Shown: positions 1-8,744, counted from the stretch's first letter. The stretch is DNA of 28,082 nt from Candidatus Atribacteria bacterium UBA6251 (GCA_002441285.1 DJVR01000044.1:1-28082); one strand, 5' to 3'. Made by a program: numbers and translations. Notes: generated by a model from the sequence alone, not told the origin.

Positions 1-2213
1 ATATATTAAACGTAAATCCCCGCTTTACCGAATTATTCGGCTATAGCTTGGAGGAGGTAAAGGGAAAGAATATCGATTCAGGAATCATCCATCCCCCGGA
101 TAAGCTCGAAGAAGCAAAGAGAATGGATCAAATTACTCTGAAACAAGGGTATGTTCATTATCAAACGTTTAGAAAAAAGAAAGATGGAAACTTAATTCCC
201 GTTTCCGTTTCCTCTTCTCTACTGTTGATTGATGGTAATCCAAGAGGAATGATAGTTGCTTATACTGATCTAACTTATCAGAAAGAGATAGAAGAGAAGA
301 TTCGCCAGAGTGAAGAAAAATTCTCGGCTATATTCTTTAATATCCCAGATGCTGCTTTTTACCAGAGTTTAGATGGTACTATTCTGGAAATCAATCCCGG
401 CTTTACCCAGCTTTTTGGCTTTACCCGCAAAGAAGTAATAGGTAAGAAGATCGATACCATAGGTCTATACCCTCTGGATAAGGTTGAGGAAGGTAAAAGA
501 TTTACAATTACAACCCAGCAAGAAAAGCTCACTAACTTTGAGACGATCAGGTTAAGGAAAGACGGTACTCCAGTATGGGTGAGTATTTCCACCTCTTTGG
601 TAAAGATTAAAGGTAAACCCGTAGGACTAATTGGCTTATATCAGGACATCACCGCCCGTAAGCGGAGTGAAAAACTACAACAGGTCTTATACAATATCTC
701 TAAAGCAGCTAATTCTCCTATCTCTTTGGAGGAGCTCTATCGGACTATCCACCAGCAACTGAGTACCATTATTGATGCTACCAACTTTAATATTGCTTTA
801 CTCAATCCCAAAAAAGAGGGTAGTATCCAATATGTATACTTTATAGACCAGAAAGATAAATTGGATAATCCTTTAGAGGTTGATCCTGCTGGCACACTAT
901 CTAATTATGTAATGAGGACTGGACAACCACTGCTAGCAGATATCGATTTAATAAATGAAATGATCGAAAGAGGCGAATTAATTCGCGATAATCTAGGCAC
1001 TCTAACTTCTGAGATAGTCTGGTTAGGGGTACCTTTAAAGGTAGAAGATCGAGTAATCGGAGTAATGGCTGTCCTAAGCTATACCAATTCTCATCTTTAT
1101 ACTAATGAGGATATTATACTTTTAGAATTTATCTCCTCTCAGGTAGCTTCTGCTATCGAACGTAAACAAATAGAAGAAAGGATAAAGTATTTAAGTTTTC
1201 ATGATGCTTTAACCGGAATATATAATCGGGCTTATTTCGAGGAAGAATTAAAGAGATATAATACTCCTCGTTATTATCCTTTAAGTTTAGTGATGTTAGA
1301 CATTGATGGATTAAAGATAATAAATGATACCTTTGGTCATCATGAAGGTGATCGTCTTTTACAGCACTTTGCTGATATTCTTAGTTCAGTATGCCGTCAG
1401 GGAGACATACTAGCTCGTTTAGGAGGAGATGAATTTGCGATTCTTTTACCTTGTACGGATTATAAAGAAACATCTCGTTTTTGTAACAGGATAAGAAAAG
1501 CCTGCCGGGAAGATAGGGTTAAACCAGAATATTTAAGAGTTAGTTTATCTATGGGTCAGGTAACCCAGCAGCAAGGTGAATATAAAGATTTTTCCTCCTT
1601 TTTTAAAGCAGCAGATCAAAAGATGTATCAAGATAAGCTATTAAATAGTCAGGTTAGAGAAAAACACTTTTTAGAGACCTTCCTCCATCTTTTGGAAAAA
1701 AGAGATCCTCACATTACTGGTAAGTCCCCCAGGATTCAAAAATGGGCAATATCTTTAGGTAAAAAAGTAGGTCTTTCTGGTAATGAATTGAAAAATTTAC
1801 AATATTTAGCTCTTTTTCATGATTTAGGCAAAATCAGCATTCCGGAAGAAATTCTCTCTAAAGGAGCCAAGCTTACTCCTTCTAAAGAGAAAATAATCAA
1901 GAAGGTTGCCATTTTGGGTTATCGCATAGCAAGTTATTTTATTAGTTTAGCTCCTATTGCTCGAGAAATTCTCTATCAAGGGGAGCATTGGGATGGAAGT
2001 GGTTATCCAGAAGGATTGAAAGGTGAACAGATTCCTCTTCTTTCCCGGATTATTTTGCTGGTCAATGATTACGATATGATGCAATCTCCTTCTTTTTATA
2101 AACCATCTCTTAGTAAAGAAGAAGCCCTGCAAAAGATTAAAAAATTTGCAGGTACTCGCTATGATCCTCATCTGGTGGAACTTTTCTGCAAGATGATAAA
2201 TGAAGAAAAATAA
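1..2213 (+). CDS. PAS-PAS-GAF-GGDEF sensor with degenerate HD-GYP domain (5' partial)
   Basis: Cytoplasmic signalling protein of cyclic-di-GMP type; the start lies before the window. The frame is open from base 3, and the residues before the TTG at 48 (NPRFTELFGYS) are clear PAS sequence, so that TTG is not the start. Numbering from base 3: end of PAS-1 (1-95), PAS-2 (about 100-220), GAF (about 225-390), GGDEF (about 400-560), HD-GYP-like (about 565-725). The diguanylate cyclase domain looks active: GGDEF at 474-478 and an RxxD inhibitory site (RQGD) five residues before it. In the HD-GYP part the HD pair (606-607) and WDGSGYP remain. The usual GHS.R, H-x3-G and HHE ligand positions read GKS (K574), V635 and QGE (Q659-G660). 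I infer a cyclase whose phosphodiesterase domain is inactive or only regulatory. No transmembrane segment is seen in the visible part. Confidence 0.9.
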   Translation, partial: ILNVNPRFTELFGYSLEEVKGKNIDSGIIHPPDKLEEAKRMDQITLKQGYVHYQTFRKKKDGNLIPVSVSSSLLLIDGNPRGMIVAYTDLTYQKEIEEKIRQSEEKFSAIFFNIPDAAFYQSLDGTILEINPGFTQLFGFTRKEVIGKKIDTIGLYPLDKVEEGKRFTITTQQEKLTNFETIRLRKDGTPVWVSISTSLVKIKGKPVGLIGLYQDITARKRSEKLQQVLYNISKAANSPISLEELYRTIHQQLSTIIDATNFNIALLNPKKEGSIQYVYFIDQKDKLDNPLEVDPAGTLSNYVMRTGQPLLADIDLINEMIERGELIRDNLGTLTSEIVWLGVPLKVEDRVIGVMAVLSYTNSHLYTNEDIILLEFISSQVASAIERKQIEERIKYLSFHDALTGIYNRAYFEEELKRYNTPRYYPLSLVMLDIDGLKIINDTFGHHEGDRLLQHFADILSSVCRQGDILARLGGDEFAILLPCTDYKETSRFCNRIRKACREDRVKPEYLRVSLSMGQVTQQQGEYKDFSSFFKAADQKMYQDKLLNSQVREKHFLETFLHLLEKRDPHITGKSPRIQKWAISLGKKVGLSGNELKNLQYLALFHDLGKISIPEEILSKGAKLTPSKEKIIKKVAILGYRIASYFISLAPIAREILYQGEHWDGSGYPEGLKGEQIPLLSRIILLVNDYDMMQSPSFYKPSLSKEEALQKIKKFAGTRYDPHLVELFCKMINEEK

Positions 2214-2307
2214 TTCTTCAGTTTTACAAAGTATTTTTATTTTATATTTAATAGTAAAAAGAGAAAAAGGAGAATGAAAGGATTTTTTTGATTTTTATTT
2301 GCAATTT

Positions 2308-2335
2308 TTGATTCTAAACATAAAAATAAGATAAT
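2308..2335 (+). promoter_or_regulatory. Possible sigma-70-type promoter for the MobB-like gene
   Basis: TTGATT (2308-2313), 16-nt spacer, GATAAT (2330-2335), 25 nt before the next start codon. The flanks are very AT-rich, so a chance match is possible. Confidence 0.35.
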
Positions 2336-2360
2336 TAATCACTAAGATGGGTAAAGATTA

Positions 2361-3092
2361 ATGAAAGTTATAGGTATAAATGGATATAAAAAAAGCGGAA
2401 AAACTACTCTATTATTAAATCTGGTGCAAGAATTTAAAAGACGGGGTTATAAAGCAGCAGCTATCAAACATTTATCTGAGGATATAGGGCTGGATAAAGG
2501 AGATACTGGAAAATATAAAATACATATCCCTGAATTTGCTGCCTTGACTGAACAGGAACTAATAATTCATCTAAAAAATAATCAGAAATTAGAAGAGGTG
2601 CTTAACTTTTTTAAGGCTGATATCATTTTAATAGAGGGTTTTAAGCAGGAAAAAACCTTTCCCAAAATTATCTGTCTAAGAAAAGAGGAAGAACGGGAAG
2701 AATTATTTGATGGATTACAATTGTGTACTGCCAGTTTTTCACCTTTGGATACGGAAGATAGACTGACCAACTTTAATATAATAAATAAAAAAGATTTAGA
2801 AAAGATGGCTGATTTAATCTGGCAGAGAGCTTTTAAATTACCTAATTTAAATTGTGGGGCTTGTGGCTTTCCTAATTGTTATGAATTAGCTAAAGAAATT
2901 GTACAAGGAAGAAAGAACCTGAAAGATTGTGTAACATTAAAAAGTAAAACAGTGTTAAAATTAAACGGTAGGGTAATCTCCTTAAATCCTTTTGTAGAAA
3001 AGCTAATGATTAATACTATTAGAGGCTTTTTATCTTCTTTGAAGGGTTATAATGATGGAAGTATAGAAATAAAAATAGAGCAGAAAAAATAA
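2361..3092 (+). CDS. MobB-like P-loop GTPase fused to a four-cysteine Fe-S domain
   Basis: 243 residues. Residues 1-150 resemble MobB, the GTP-binding partner in molybdopterin guanine dinucleotide synthesis: Walker A GYKKSGKTT (8-16) and an ILIEGFK strand typical of MobB, followed by PKI. Residues 160-195 carry C165-x2-C168-x4-C173-x16-C190 in the context CGACGFPNC, the pattern of the Fe-S domain (PF04060 type) found in RnfB and in the corrinoid protein acsC. It would bind a 4Fe-4S cluster. The fusion suggests a redox-linked cofactor or metallocluster GTPase rather than a plain MobB. No molybdopterin genes are nearby; thioredoxin reductase follows after 88 nt. The ATG start has only a weak ribosome site. 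Fold confident, substrate unknown. Confidence 0.8.
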   Translation: MKVIGINGYKKSGKTTLLLNLVQEFKRRGYKAAAIKHLSEDIGLDKGDTGKYKIHIPEFAALTEQELIIHLKNNQKLEEVLNFFKADIILIEGFKQEKTFPKIICLRKEEEREELFDGLQLCTASFSPLDTEDRLTNFNIINKKDLEKMADLIWQRAFKLPNLNCGACGFPNCYELAKEIVQGRKNLKDCVTLKSKTVLKLNGRVISLNPFVEKLMINTIRGFLSSLKGYNDGSIEIKIEQKK

Positions 3093-3180
3093 CTATATAT
3101 GGCTGGATTAAATTATAGATTTAATTAATTTAAAATCTGCGCATGCTTAATTAAATTAGAATAATGAAGGAGTGATTTAA

Positions 3181-4179
3181 ATGGGCTTAGCTTTGAAAGA
3201 AGAAACTTTACCCAAAGAAAAGAAAAAGAATTTATCTAATCAAGATTTATATGATGTGGTGATAATAGGTGGTGGTCCAGCAGGTTTAACTGCTGGAATT
3301 TATCTAAGTAGGGCTAGAATGAATGCGGTGTTAATTGAAAAAGCCCTTCCCGGAGGACAAGCAATACTTACGGAGAAGATAGAAAACTATCCAGGCTTTC
3401 CAGAGGGAGTAGGCGGTCCGGAACTAATGCAAAAAATAGAGGAGCAAGCTCTTAAATTTGGATTAAGAATAGAATATGGAGAAGTGAAAGAAATTAAAAA
3501 CCAACTAAATAATCGGGTAAAGTTGATCCAAGCTGAGCAAAAAATTTATCAGACTTTAGCAATAATTGTAGCCTCTGGTGCAGAAGCAAAAAAATTGGGG
3601 ATACCTGGGGAAGAGGAATTGCGAGGAAAAGGGGTCTCTTATTGCGGTACCTGTGATGCCCCCTTTTTTCAGGATAAGGATGTAGTGGTAGTAGGAGGTG
3701 GAGATACTGCTATCGAAGAAGCATTGTATTTGGCTAAATTTGCCCGGGAGGTTACTGTGGTACATCGCAGAGGTAGATTGAGAGCTACTAAAATATTACA
3801 GGAAAGAGCGTTTGAGAATAAAAAAATAAAATTTATCTGGGATTCTGTTCTTACCAGCATAAAAGGGCAAAGTAAGGTAGAGGGAGTATTTCTGAAGAAT
3901 TTAAAAACTGGAGTAGAAAAAGAGATTTCCTGTCAGGGTGTTTTTCTTTTTGTAGGATATTCACCTAATACCAAATTTTTAGAAGGTATAGTTCAATTAG
4001 ACGAAAAAAAGTATATTATTACCGATTCTGAGATGAAGACTTCGCAGGAAGGGGTTTATGCCTGCGGAGATGTGCGTAGTAAAAATTTAAGGCAAATTAT
4101 TACTGCCTGTGGAGAAGGTGCTTCTGCTGCTTTTAATGTTGAAAAATATATTGAAGAATCAAAAGGAATAGCTTATTGA
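3181..4179 (+). CDS. trxB: Thioredoxin reductase (FAD/NADPH disulfide reductase)
   Basis: 332 residues. It transfers electrons from NADPH through FAD to a redox CxxC and on to thioredoxin or a similar disulfide protein. Seen: FAD motif IIGGGPAGLTAG (28-39), redox centre C155-G-T-C158 followed by D159, NADPH-binding GGGDTAIEEA with HRR, and the C-terminal FAD motif ACGDV. The CGTC centre differs slightly from the common CATC. A lysine-rich N-terminal extension of about 22 residues precedes the first beta strand; the ATG at 3181 is still preferred because AAGGAG lies 9 nt before it. Some relatives use ferredoxin instead of NADPH, but the GGGDT and HRR motifs favour NADPH. It is followed 22 nt later by the isomerase-like gene and is probably co-transcribed with it. 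Confidence 0.93.
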   Translation: MGLALKEETLPKEKKKNLSNQDLYDVVIIGGGPAGLTAGIYLSRARMNAVLIEKALPGGQAILTEKIENYPGFPEGVGGPELMQKIEEQALKFGLRIEYGEVKEIKNQLNNRVKLIQAEQKIYQTLAIIVASGAEAKKLGIPGEEELRGKGVSYCGTCDAPFFQDKDVVVVGGGDTAIEEALYLAKFAREVTVVHRRGRLRATKILQERAFENKKIKFIWDSVLTSIKGQSKVEGVFLKNLKTGVEKEISCQGVFLFVGYSPNTKFLEGIVQLDEKKYIITDSEMKTSQEGVYACGDVRSKNLRQIITACGEGASAAFNVEKYIEESKGIAY

Positions 4180-4201
4180 AATATAGAAAGGATATTTAAA
4201 G

Positions 4202-5032
4202 ATGGAGTTAGGTCTTTCTACCTTTTTATTTGAAGATTATAAATTATTATCCATATTGCCATTATATCGGGAAGCAGGGATAGAATATCTGGAAATAAAA
4301 CCACAAAAGGGGCATTTCGACTATCAGGATCCCGAATATCTCCACCAAGTAGCTAGAGAATTAAAAAAACATAATTTAAAAGTAAAATCGATGCATATGC
4401 CCGTATCTGCTACCGGAGTGGATATATCTTTGATAGAAGAATATGATCGGGTATGGTCTGTACGAGAAGTGGAAAAGACTATTCTTGCCCTATTAAGACT
4501 TAATGGTGAAATAATTGTAGTTCATCCTGGAAGTACATTACTAGGCGAAAAAGAGAGAAGAATTCGTCAGGAAAGGAGTGAAAAAAGTTTAGAGGAAATA
4601 TTAAAATTCTGTGAGAACTGGGGTATAAAGATAGCCTTGGAAAATACCTTACCCGGGAAAACTGGCGATAATATAATGGATGTACTGAGTATGGTAAAAA
4701 AATTTAATTCACCAAATTTAGGAATATGTCTAGATTCAGGTCATTATCATATCACTACTCCTACAAAAGAAAATAGTGATGTAATAGAGTGTTTATCGGA
4801 GCTTAAAGATTATTTACTTCATGTCCACTTACATGATAATCATGGCAAGGAGGATGAGCATAATCTTCCCGGGGAAGGAAATATAGATTGGAATTCTTTG
4901 ATGAAGGGATTAAGAAAAATTAATTATCAAGGAATAATGATGTTTGAAATTAGAAAGAAAAATAATCCTCCGGGTAAAGAGATTTTAGAAAAACTAAAAA
5001 AAATCTATCATCAACTTTTAAAGGACAATTAG
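4202..5032 (+). CDS. Sugar phosphate isomerase/epimerase-like TIM barrel protein
   Basis: 276 residues of the xylose-isomerase-like AP-endonuclease-2 superfamily (PF01261 type), a metal-dependent TIM barrel. Likely metal or active-site residues in order: H65 (SMHMP), H108 (VVHPG), E147 (ALENT), D178 and H181 (CLDSGH), H211 (HLHDN) and E249 (FEIR). An HNLPGEG-x2-DW segment near the C-terminus is also characteristic. The substrate cannot be read from sequence; members include sugar epimerases, inosose dehydratases and endonuclease IV-like proteins. It starts 22 nt after trxB and ends 3 nt before lipA, so it is almost certainly in one operon with both. The length is normal. Confidence 0.85.
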   Translation: MELGLSTFLFEDYKLLSILPLYREAGIEYLEIKPQKGHFDYQDPEYLHQVARELKKHNLKVKSMHMPVSATGVDISLIEEYDRVWSVREVEKTILALLRLNGEIIVVHPGSTLLGEKERRIRQERSEKSLEEILKFCENWGIKIALENTLPGKTGDNIMDVLSMVKKFNSPNLGICLDSGHYHITTPTKENSDVIECLSELKDYLLHVHLHDNHGKEDEHNLPGEGNIDWNSLMKGLRKINYQGIMMFEIRKKNNPPGKEILEKLKKIYHQLLKDN

Positions 5033-5035
5033 ACT

Positions 5036-5929
5036 ATGGAACAAAAGGGACATCTTTACTGGTTAAGAAGAAAGTTACCAAACCAAAAGATCTTACAAGA
5101 AATGGATTTTTTGTTAAGTAGTTTTAATTTGCATACAGTTTGTGATAGCGCCCTCTGTCCCAACCGCGGTGAATGTTTTCAGAATAAGACTGCTACTTTT
5201 ATGATTCTTGGTAATATCTGCACCAGGAATTGTAATTTTTGTGCTGTAGAAAAAGGGAAACCTCTTCCGGTAGATAATGAGGAACCTTACCATGTAGCTA
5301 AAGCTGCTCAACAGTTAGGACTTAAACATATTGTAATTACTTCGGTAACTAGAGATGATTTGTTAGATGGAGGAGCTGAGCAATTTAGAAAAACTATATT
5401 AGAGATAAAGAAATTAATGCCTGAAAGTACTACTGAGGTTTTAATACCGGATTTTAATGGTTCTATGGAAGCGTTGCAAAAGATTATTAATGTATTTCCT
5501 GAAGTAATTAATCATAATGTAGAGACAGTCCCCCGCTTATATTCAGTAGTTAGACCTCTGGCTAAATATGAACGTTCTTTGGAATTGCTAAGTCAGGTTA
5601 AAGTACGGAATAAAAATATCATTTCTAAATCCGGGTTGATGGTTGGCTTAGGTGAAACACATGAGGAAGTAATTCAAACTATGCAAGATTTACGTAAAGT
5701 AGATTGCGATGTACTTACTATTGGCCAATATCTCAGGCCTTCTCCTCGCCATTTAAGAGTGCAACAATATCTTCATCCTGAACAATTTATTGAATATCAA
5801 AAAATTGGTATATCTTTGGGCTTTAAATATGTTGCCTCTGCTCCACTAGTGCGGAGTTCATATCATGCTGGGGAAATATTAAGAAAGATAATATCTTCAA
5901 AAGGGGAAAAGGAGATAGAGAAAGAATAA
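5036..5929 (+). CDS. lipA: Lipoyl synthase (radical SAM)
   Basis: 297 residues. It inserts two sulfur atoms into a protein-bound octanoyl group to make lipoyl for 2-oxoacid dehydrogenases or glycine cleavage H protein. Both clusters are visible: auxiliary-cluster cysteines C36-x4-C41-x5-C47 (CPNRGEC) and radical-SAM C62-x3-C66-x2-C69 (CTRNCNFC), with TATFMILG between them as in the family. The C-terminal RSSYHAGE supplies the serine ligand of the auxiliary cluster. The start is 3 nt after the upstream stop, so translation is probably coupled. No lipB, lplA or lipoyl-acceptor gene is in the window, so the octanoyl donor enzyme must be elsewhere. Confidence 0.96.
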   Translation: MEQKGHLYWLRRKLPNQKILQEMDFLLSSFNLHTVCDSALCPNRGECFQNKTATFMILGNICTRNCNFCAVEKGKPLPVDNEEPYHVAKAAQQLGLKHIVITSVTRDDLLDGGAEQFRKTILEIKKLMPESTTEVLIPDFNGSMEALQKIINVFPEVINHNVETVPRLYSVVRPLAKYERSLELLSQVKVRNKNIISKSGLMVGLGETHEEVIQTMQDLRKVDCDVLTIGQYLRPSPRHLRVQQYLHPEQFIEYQKIGISLGFKYVASAPLVRSSYHAGEILRKIISSKGEKEIEKE

Positions 5930-6047
5930 AAATAAGAAGCAAGAGACCAAGAAAAAAGAGATTGTTTAAATTATTTTTTAGAAGTAAAAAAGTGCTAAAG
6001 TAAGATTCTATTCATAAATTTTAAGTAAAAAGAATAAATAATATTCT

Positions 6048-6076
6048 TTGCTATATTTAATTATATCTGTTAAAAT
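6048..6076 (+). promoter_or_regulatory. Promoter for the EF-G-like gene
   Basis: TTGCTA (6048-6053), 17-nt spacer, TAAAAT (6071-6076). The predicted RNA start is about 45 nt before the ATG at 6129, which has AAGGAGGA just upstream. Confidence 0.6.
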
Positions 6077-6128
6077 GAGAAAAAAATTATCCATAATATG
6101 ACCAATTATTTAAGGAGGAAAGTTTTTT

Positions 6129-8228
6129 ATGGCTAAGTATGATATCACCAAGGTACGCAATATTGCCCTGGTAGGACACGGAGATGCTGGTAAAACTTCA
6201 CTGACAGAAGCAATACTATATGCCGGAGCTATGATTACTAGGCTGGGGAATATTACCCAGGGGAATACCACTACCGATTATGATCCCAGAGAAATCAAGA
6301 AAGGTATAAGCATTCATTCTGCTTTAGCCTATTTAGATTGGAAAGATATAAAAATTAATATTATTGATACCCCGGGTTATCTTGATTTCATTACTGATAC
6401 TAAGTCCAGTATGAGAGTGGCAGATAATGCGGTGGTAGTAGTGTGCGGGGTATCAGGAGTAGAAGTACAGACTGAAAAAGTTTGGGAGTTTTCTGATGAT
6501 TATCAACTTCCCCGTCTGGTTTTTATAAATAAAATGGATCGAGAGAGGGCTGATTTTTTCCGGGTAAAAGAGATGTTAAACAAGGTATTTGGCTCTTCAG
6601 TGGTTGCGGTACAACTACCTATTGGTAAGGAGGAAAACTTTAAAGGAGTAGTTGATCTAATCGGGCAGAAGGCTCTAATTTATAAAAAAACAGAAGGAGA
6701 AAAGCCCGTTTTTGAAAAGCAAGAAATACCAGAAGATTTATCTTCTCAAGTAGAAGAGTTTCGCAAAGAATTAATTGAAATGGTAGCCGAATATGATGAT
6801 GAGCTATTGATGAAATACTTAGAAGGAGAGACTTTAAGTCCGAAAGAAATAGCTTCTTGCCTTAAAAAGGGGATAAGAGAGAGAAAAATTGTTCCAGTTT
6901 TATGTGGATCTGCCACTATGAATATTGGTATAGAACCTCTTCTTGATTTTATAGTGGAATATTTAATCTCGCCTGCTGAAATGCCACCAATTAAGGCTAA
7001 GAATTTAGCAGACTCTTCCGAAGTGCTGGTAAATAATACTATAGAAGCTCCTTTTTCTTCTTTTGTATTTAAGACTGTAGCTGATCCCTATGTAGGTAAT
7101 CTGACCTATTTTAGAGTTTATTCCGGTAAATTGACGGAAGATTCTAATGTATATAATCCTTCCAAGAATATCGATAATAAAGTGGGTAAGATTTACAAAA
7201 TGCAGGGTAAAAACCAAACCTCGGTTACAGAAATCTACGCTGGAGATATTGCTGCTGTAGCGAAACTTAAAAATACCACCACCGGTGATACTCTTTGTGA
7301 TAAAGATAATCCTGTAGTTTTTGACAAAATTGAATATCCTGAACCAATAATGTTATTAGCGATTTCACCAAAGACTAAAGGCGATGAAGATAAATTGAGT
7401 ACCGCTATAAGTAGGATTATTGATGAAGATCCCACGGTAAGGGTTTATCGAGATGAGGATACTGGTGAAACTATCTTAGCTGGAATGGGAGAATCACACT
7501 TAGAAGTAATTATCGATACCATGGTAAGTAAATTTGGGGTAGAAGTAGAAAAAAGTACGCCCCGAGTAGGTTACAAAGAGACTATCCGAAAGAAGGTACA
7601 GGTGGAAGGGAAGTATAAAAAACAATCTGGAGGAAGAGGACAGTACGGACATTGCTGGATTGAATTAGAACCCAAGGGACGGGGAGAAGGCTTTGAATTT
7701 GTGGATAAAATAGTGGGAGGAGTTATCCCCCGACAATATAGACCAGCAGTTGAAAAAGGAATAGTTGAGGCTATGCAAAAAGGTGTACTGGCAGGATATC
7801 CAGCCATAGATATTAAAGCAACTCTTTATGATGGTAGTTATCATCCGGTAGATTCTTCTGAAATGGCTTTTAAAGTAGCAGGTTCTCTGGCCTTTAAAAA
7901 AGGAGCAGCTCAAGCTGATCCTTTTTTACTTGAACCAATTATGGATATTGAAGTAGTAGTACCTCGAGAGTATATGGGTGATATTATTGGAGATTTAAAC
8001 AGCAAAAGAGGAAGAATTATGGGGATGGAAGAATCTTCTACTGGTAAACAGATTATCAAAGCTAAAGTTCCTCAAGCAGAGATTTTTAAATATGCTATTG
8101 ACTTACGCTCTATTACCCAGGGTAGAGGAATATTTTCGGTGAAATTTTCTCATTATGAAGAGGTGCCTGGTAATATTGCCCAGGAAATAATTGCCCAAGC
8201 TAAAAAGGAAGAAGAGGAAGAAGAATAA
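6129..8228 (+). CDS. fusA2: EF-G-like translation GTPase (FusA2 type)
   Basis: 699 residues with the full five-domain EF-G layout, acting on the ribosome. G1 is GHGDAGKT (16-23), G3 DTPG (80-83), G4 NKMD (134-137), G5 GSA. Two positions depart from canonical EF-G: the switch-I threonine of RGITI is serine (KGISI, S61), and the catalytic histidine after DTPG is tyrosine (DTPGY, Y84). Both fit the EF-G-like paralogue branch often called FusA2 or EF-G-2. The gene stands alone, not in an rpsL-rpsG-tuf operon, so I expect a canonical fusA elsewhere. The C-terminus ends in a run of glutamates. Its role could be translocation with slow hydrolysis, recycling, or a stress function; this cannot be settled here. 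Promoter at 6048-6076. Confidence 0.88.
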   Translation: MAKYDITKVRNIALVGHGDAGKTSLTEAILYAGAMITRLGNITQGNTTTDYDPREIKKGISIHSALAYLDWKDIKINIIDTPGYLDFITDTKSSMRVADNAVVVVCGVSGVEVQTEKVWEFSDDYQLPRLVFINKMDRERADFFRVKEMLNKVFGSSVVAVQLPIGKEENFKGVVDLIGQKALIYKKTEGEKPVFEKQEIPEDLSSQVEEFRKELIEMVAEYDDELLMKYLEGETLSPKEIASCLKKGIRERKIVPVLCGSATMNIGIEPLLDFIVEYLISPAEMPPIKAKNLADSSEVLVNNTIEAPFSSFVFKTVADPYVGNLTYFRVYSGKLTEDSNVYNPSKNIDNKVGKIYKMQGKNQTSVTEIYAGDIAAVAKLKNTTTGDTLCDKDNPVVFDKIEYPEPIMLLAISPKTKGDEDKLSTAISRIIDEDPTVRVYRDEDTGETILAGMGESHLEVIIDTMVSKFGVEVEKSTPRVGYKETIRKKVQVEGKYKKQSGGRGQYGHCWIELEPKGRGEGFEFVDKIVGGVIPRQYRPAVEKGIVEAMQKGVLAGYPAIDIKATLYDGSYHPVDSSEMAFKVAGSLAFKKGAAQADPFLLEPIMDIEVVVPREYMGDIIGDLNSKRGRIMGMEESSTGKQIIKAKVPQAEIFKYAIDLRSITQGRGIFSVKFSHYEEVPGNIAQEIIAQAKKEEEEEE

Positions 8229-8376
8229 AATTTTTAGATGTAGGAGAAAAATTTTAGATTTTTTTAGGAAAAAGAAGGATTTTTTTAATAGGCATAGAAT
8301 ATATTTATATGAAACTTGAAAGAAATAAGAAAAGGTGAAGAAGAAAAATTAAAAATAGAAAAGGAGGTGTTAAATA

Positions 8377-8469
8377 ATGGATTGGTTAGCAGATTTAGCC
8401 TGGTATTGGTGGGTAGCAATTGCCGCTGTAGTAGTATATTTAATTTACTACTTTGGAGGAAAAGAATAA
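8377..8469 (+). CDS. 30-residue single-span membrane microprotein
   Basis: ATG-initiated frame of 30 codons plus stop, preceded at 8360-8369 by AAAAGGAGGT, one of the best ribosome binding sites in the window, 7 nt before the ATG. The product starts MDWLADLAWYWW, continues as an unbroken hydrophobic stretch (about residues 8-26, rich in Val, Ala, Ile and Tyr) and ends GGKE. It would be one transmembrane helix with an acidic N-terminus and a short charged tail. It follows fusA2 by 148 nt and is followed by a hairpin terminator at 8564-8612. A longer frame across the same bases (8316-8504) has no ribosome site or recognisable product. I do not recognise a family; function unknown. Confidence 0.65.
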   Translation: MDWLADLAWYWWVAIAAVVVYLIYYFGGKE

Positions 8470-8563
8470 AAAAGGATAGTTATAATAAAATAAATAGATA
8501 TTAAATTTGTATAAAACATAGTTATTTAATAATTCCAAGGTAGAACTTATATTTTCAAAAAAT

Positions 8564-8612
8564 AAGGTGCAGGGTTAAGAAGAAATAACTTATCCTGCAC
8601 TTTATTATTTAC
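8564..8612 (+). terminator. Intrinsic terminator after the microprotein gene
   Basis: Stem GTGCAGG (8567-8573) with CCTGCAC (8594-8600), extended at the base by AAG/TTT pairs, then TTTATTATTT. It separates the fusA2/microprotein unit from the leuS leader promoter. Confidence 0.6.
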
Positions 8613-8692
8613 CACTTAAATAATGCTAAAGGGAAGTAGTTGTTAATGAGTTAATTTTTTAATAGGAAAATAGATTTAGAGGTTAGTTTATA

Positions 8693-8721
8693 TTGACTTT
8701 TAATTTTTTTTCCCTTATACT
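8693..8721 (+). promoter_or_regulatory. Promoter of the leuS T-box / tRNA-Ala transcript
   Basis: TTGACT (8693-8698), exactly 17 nt, TATACT (8716-8721). This is one of the best sigma-A-type promoters in the window. RNA would begin near 8728, just before Stem I of the T-box, so tRNA-Ala and leuS start on one transcript. Confidence 0.75.
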
Positions 8722-8744
8722 TAAAAAGAATTAAATATTTAAAA

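Noticed and set aside
48..50. TTG as the start of the first signalling gene
   Set aside because: PAS-domain sequence continues in frame upstream to the window edge, so the gene is cut by the boundary.
8316..8504. 62-codon frame overlapping the microprotein
   Set aside because: No ribosome site and no recognisable product; the strong AAAGGAGGT serves the ATG at 8377 in another frame.
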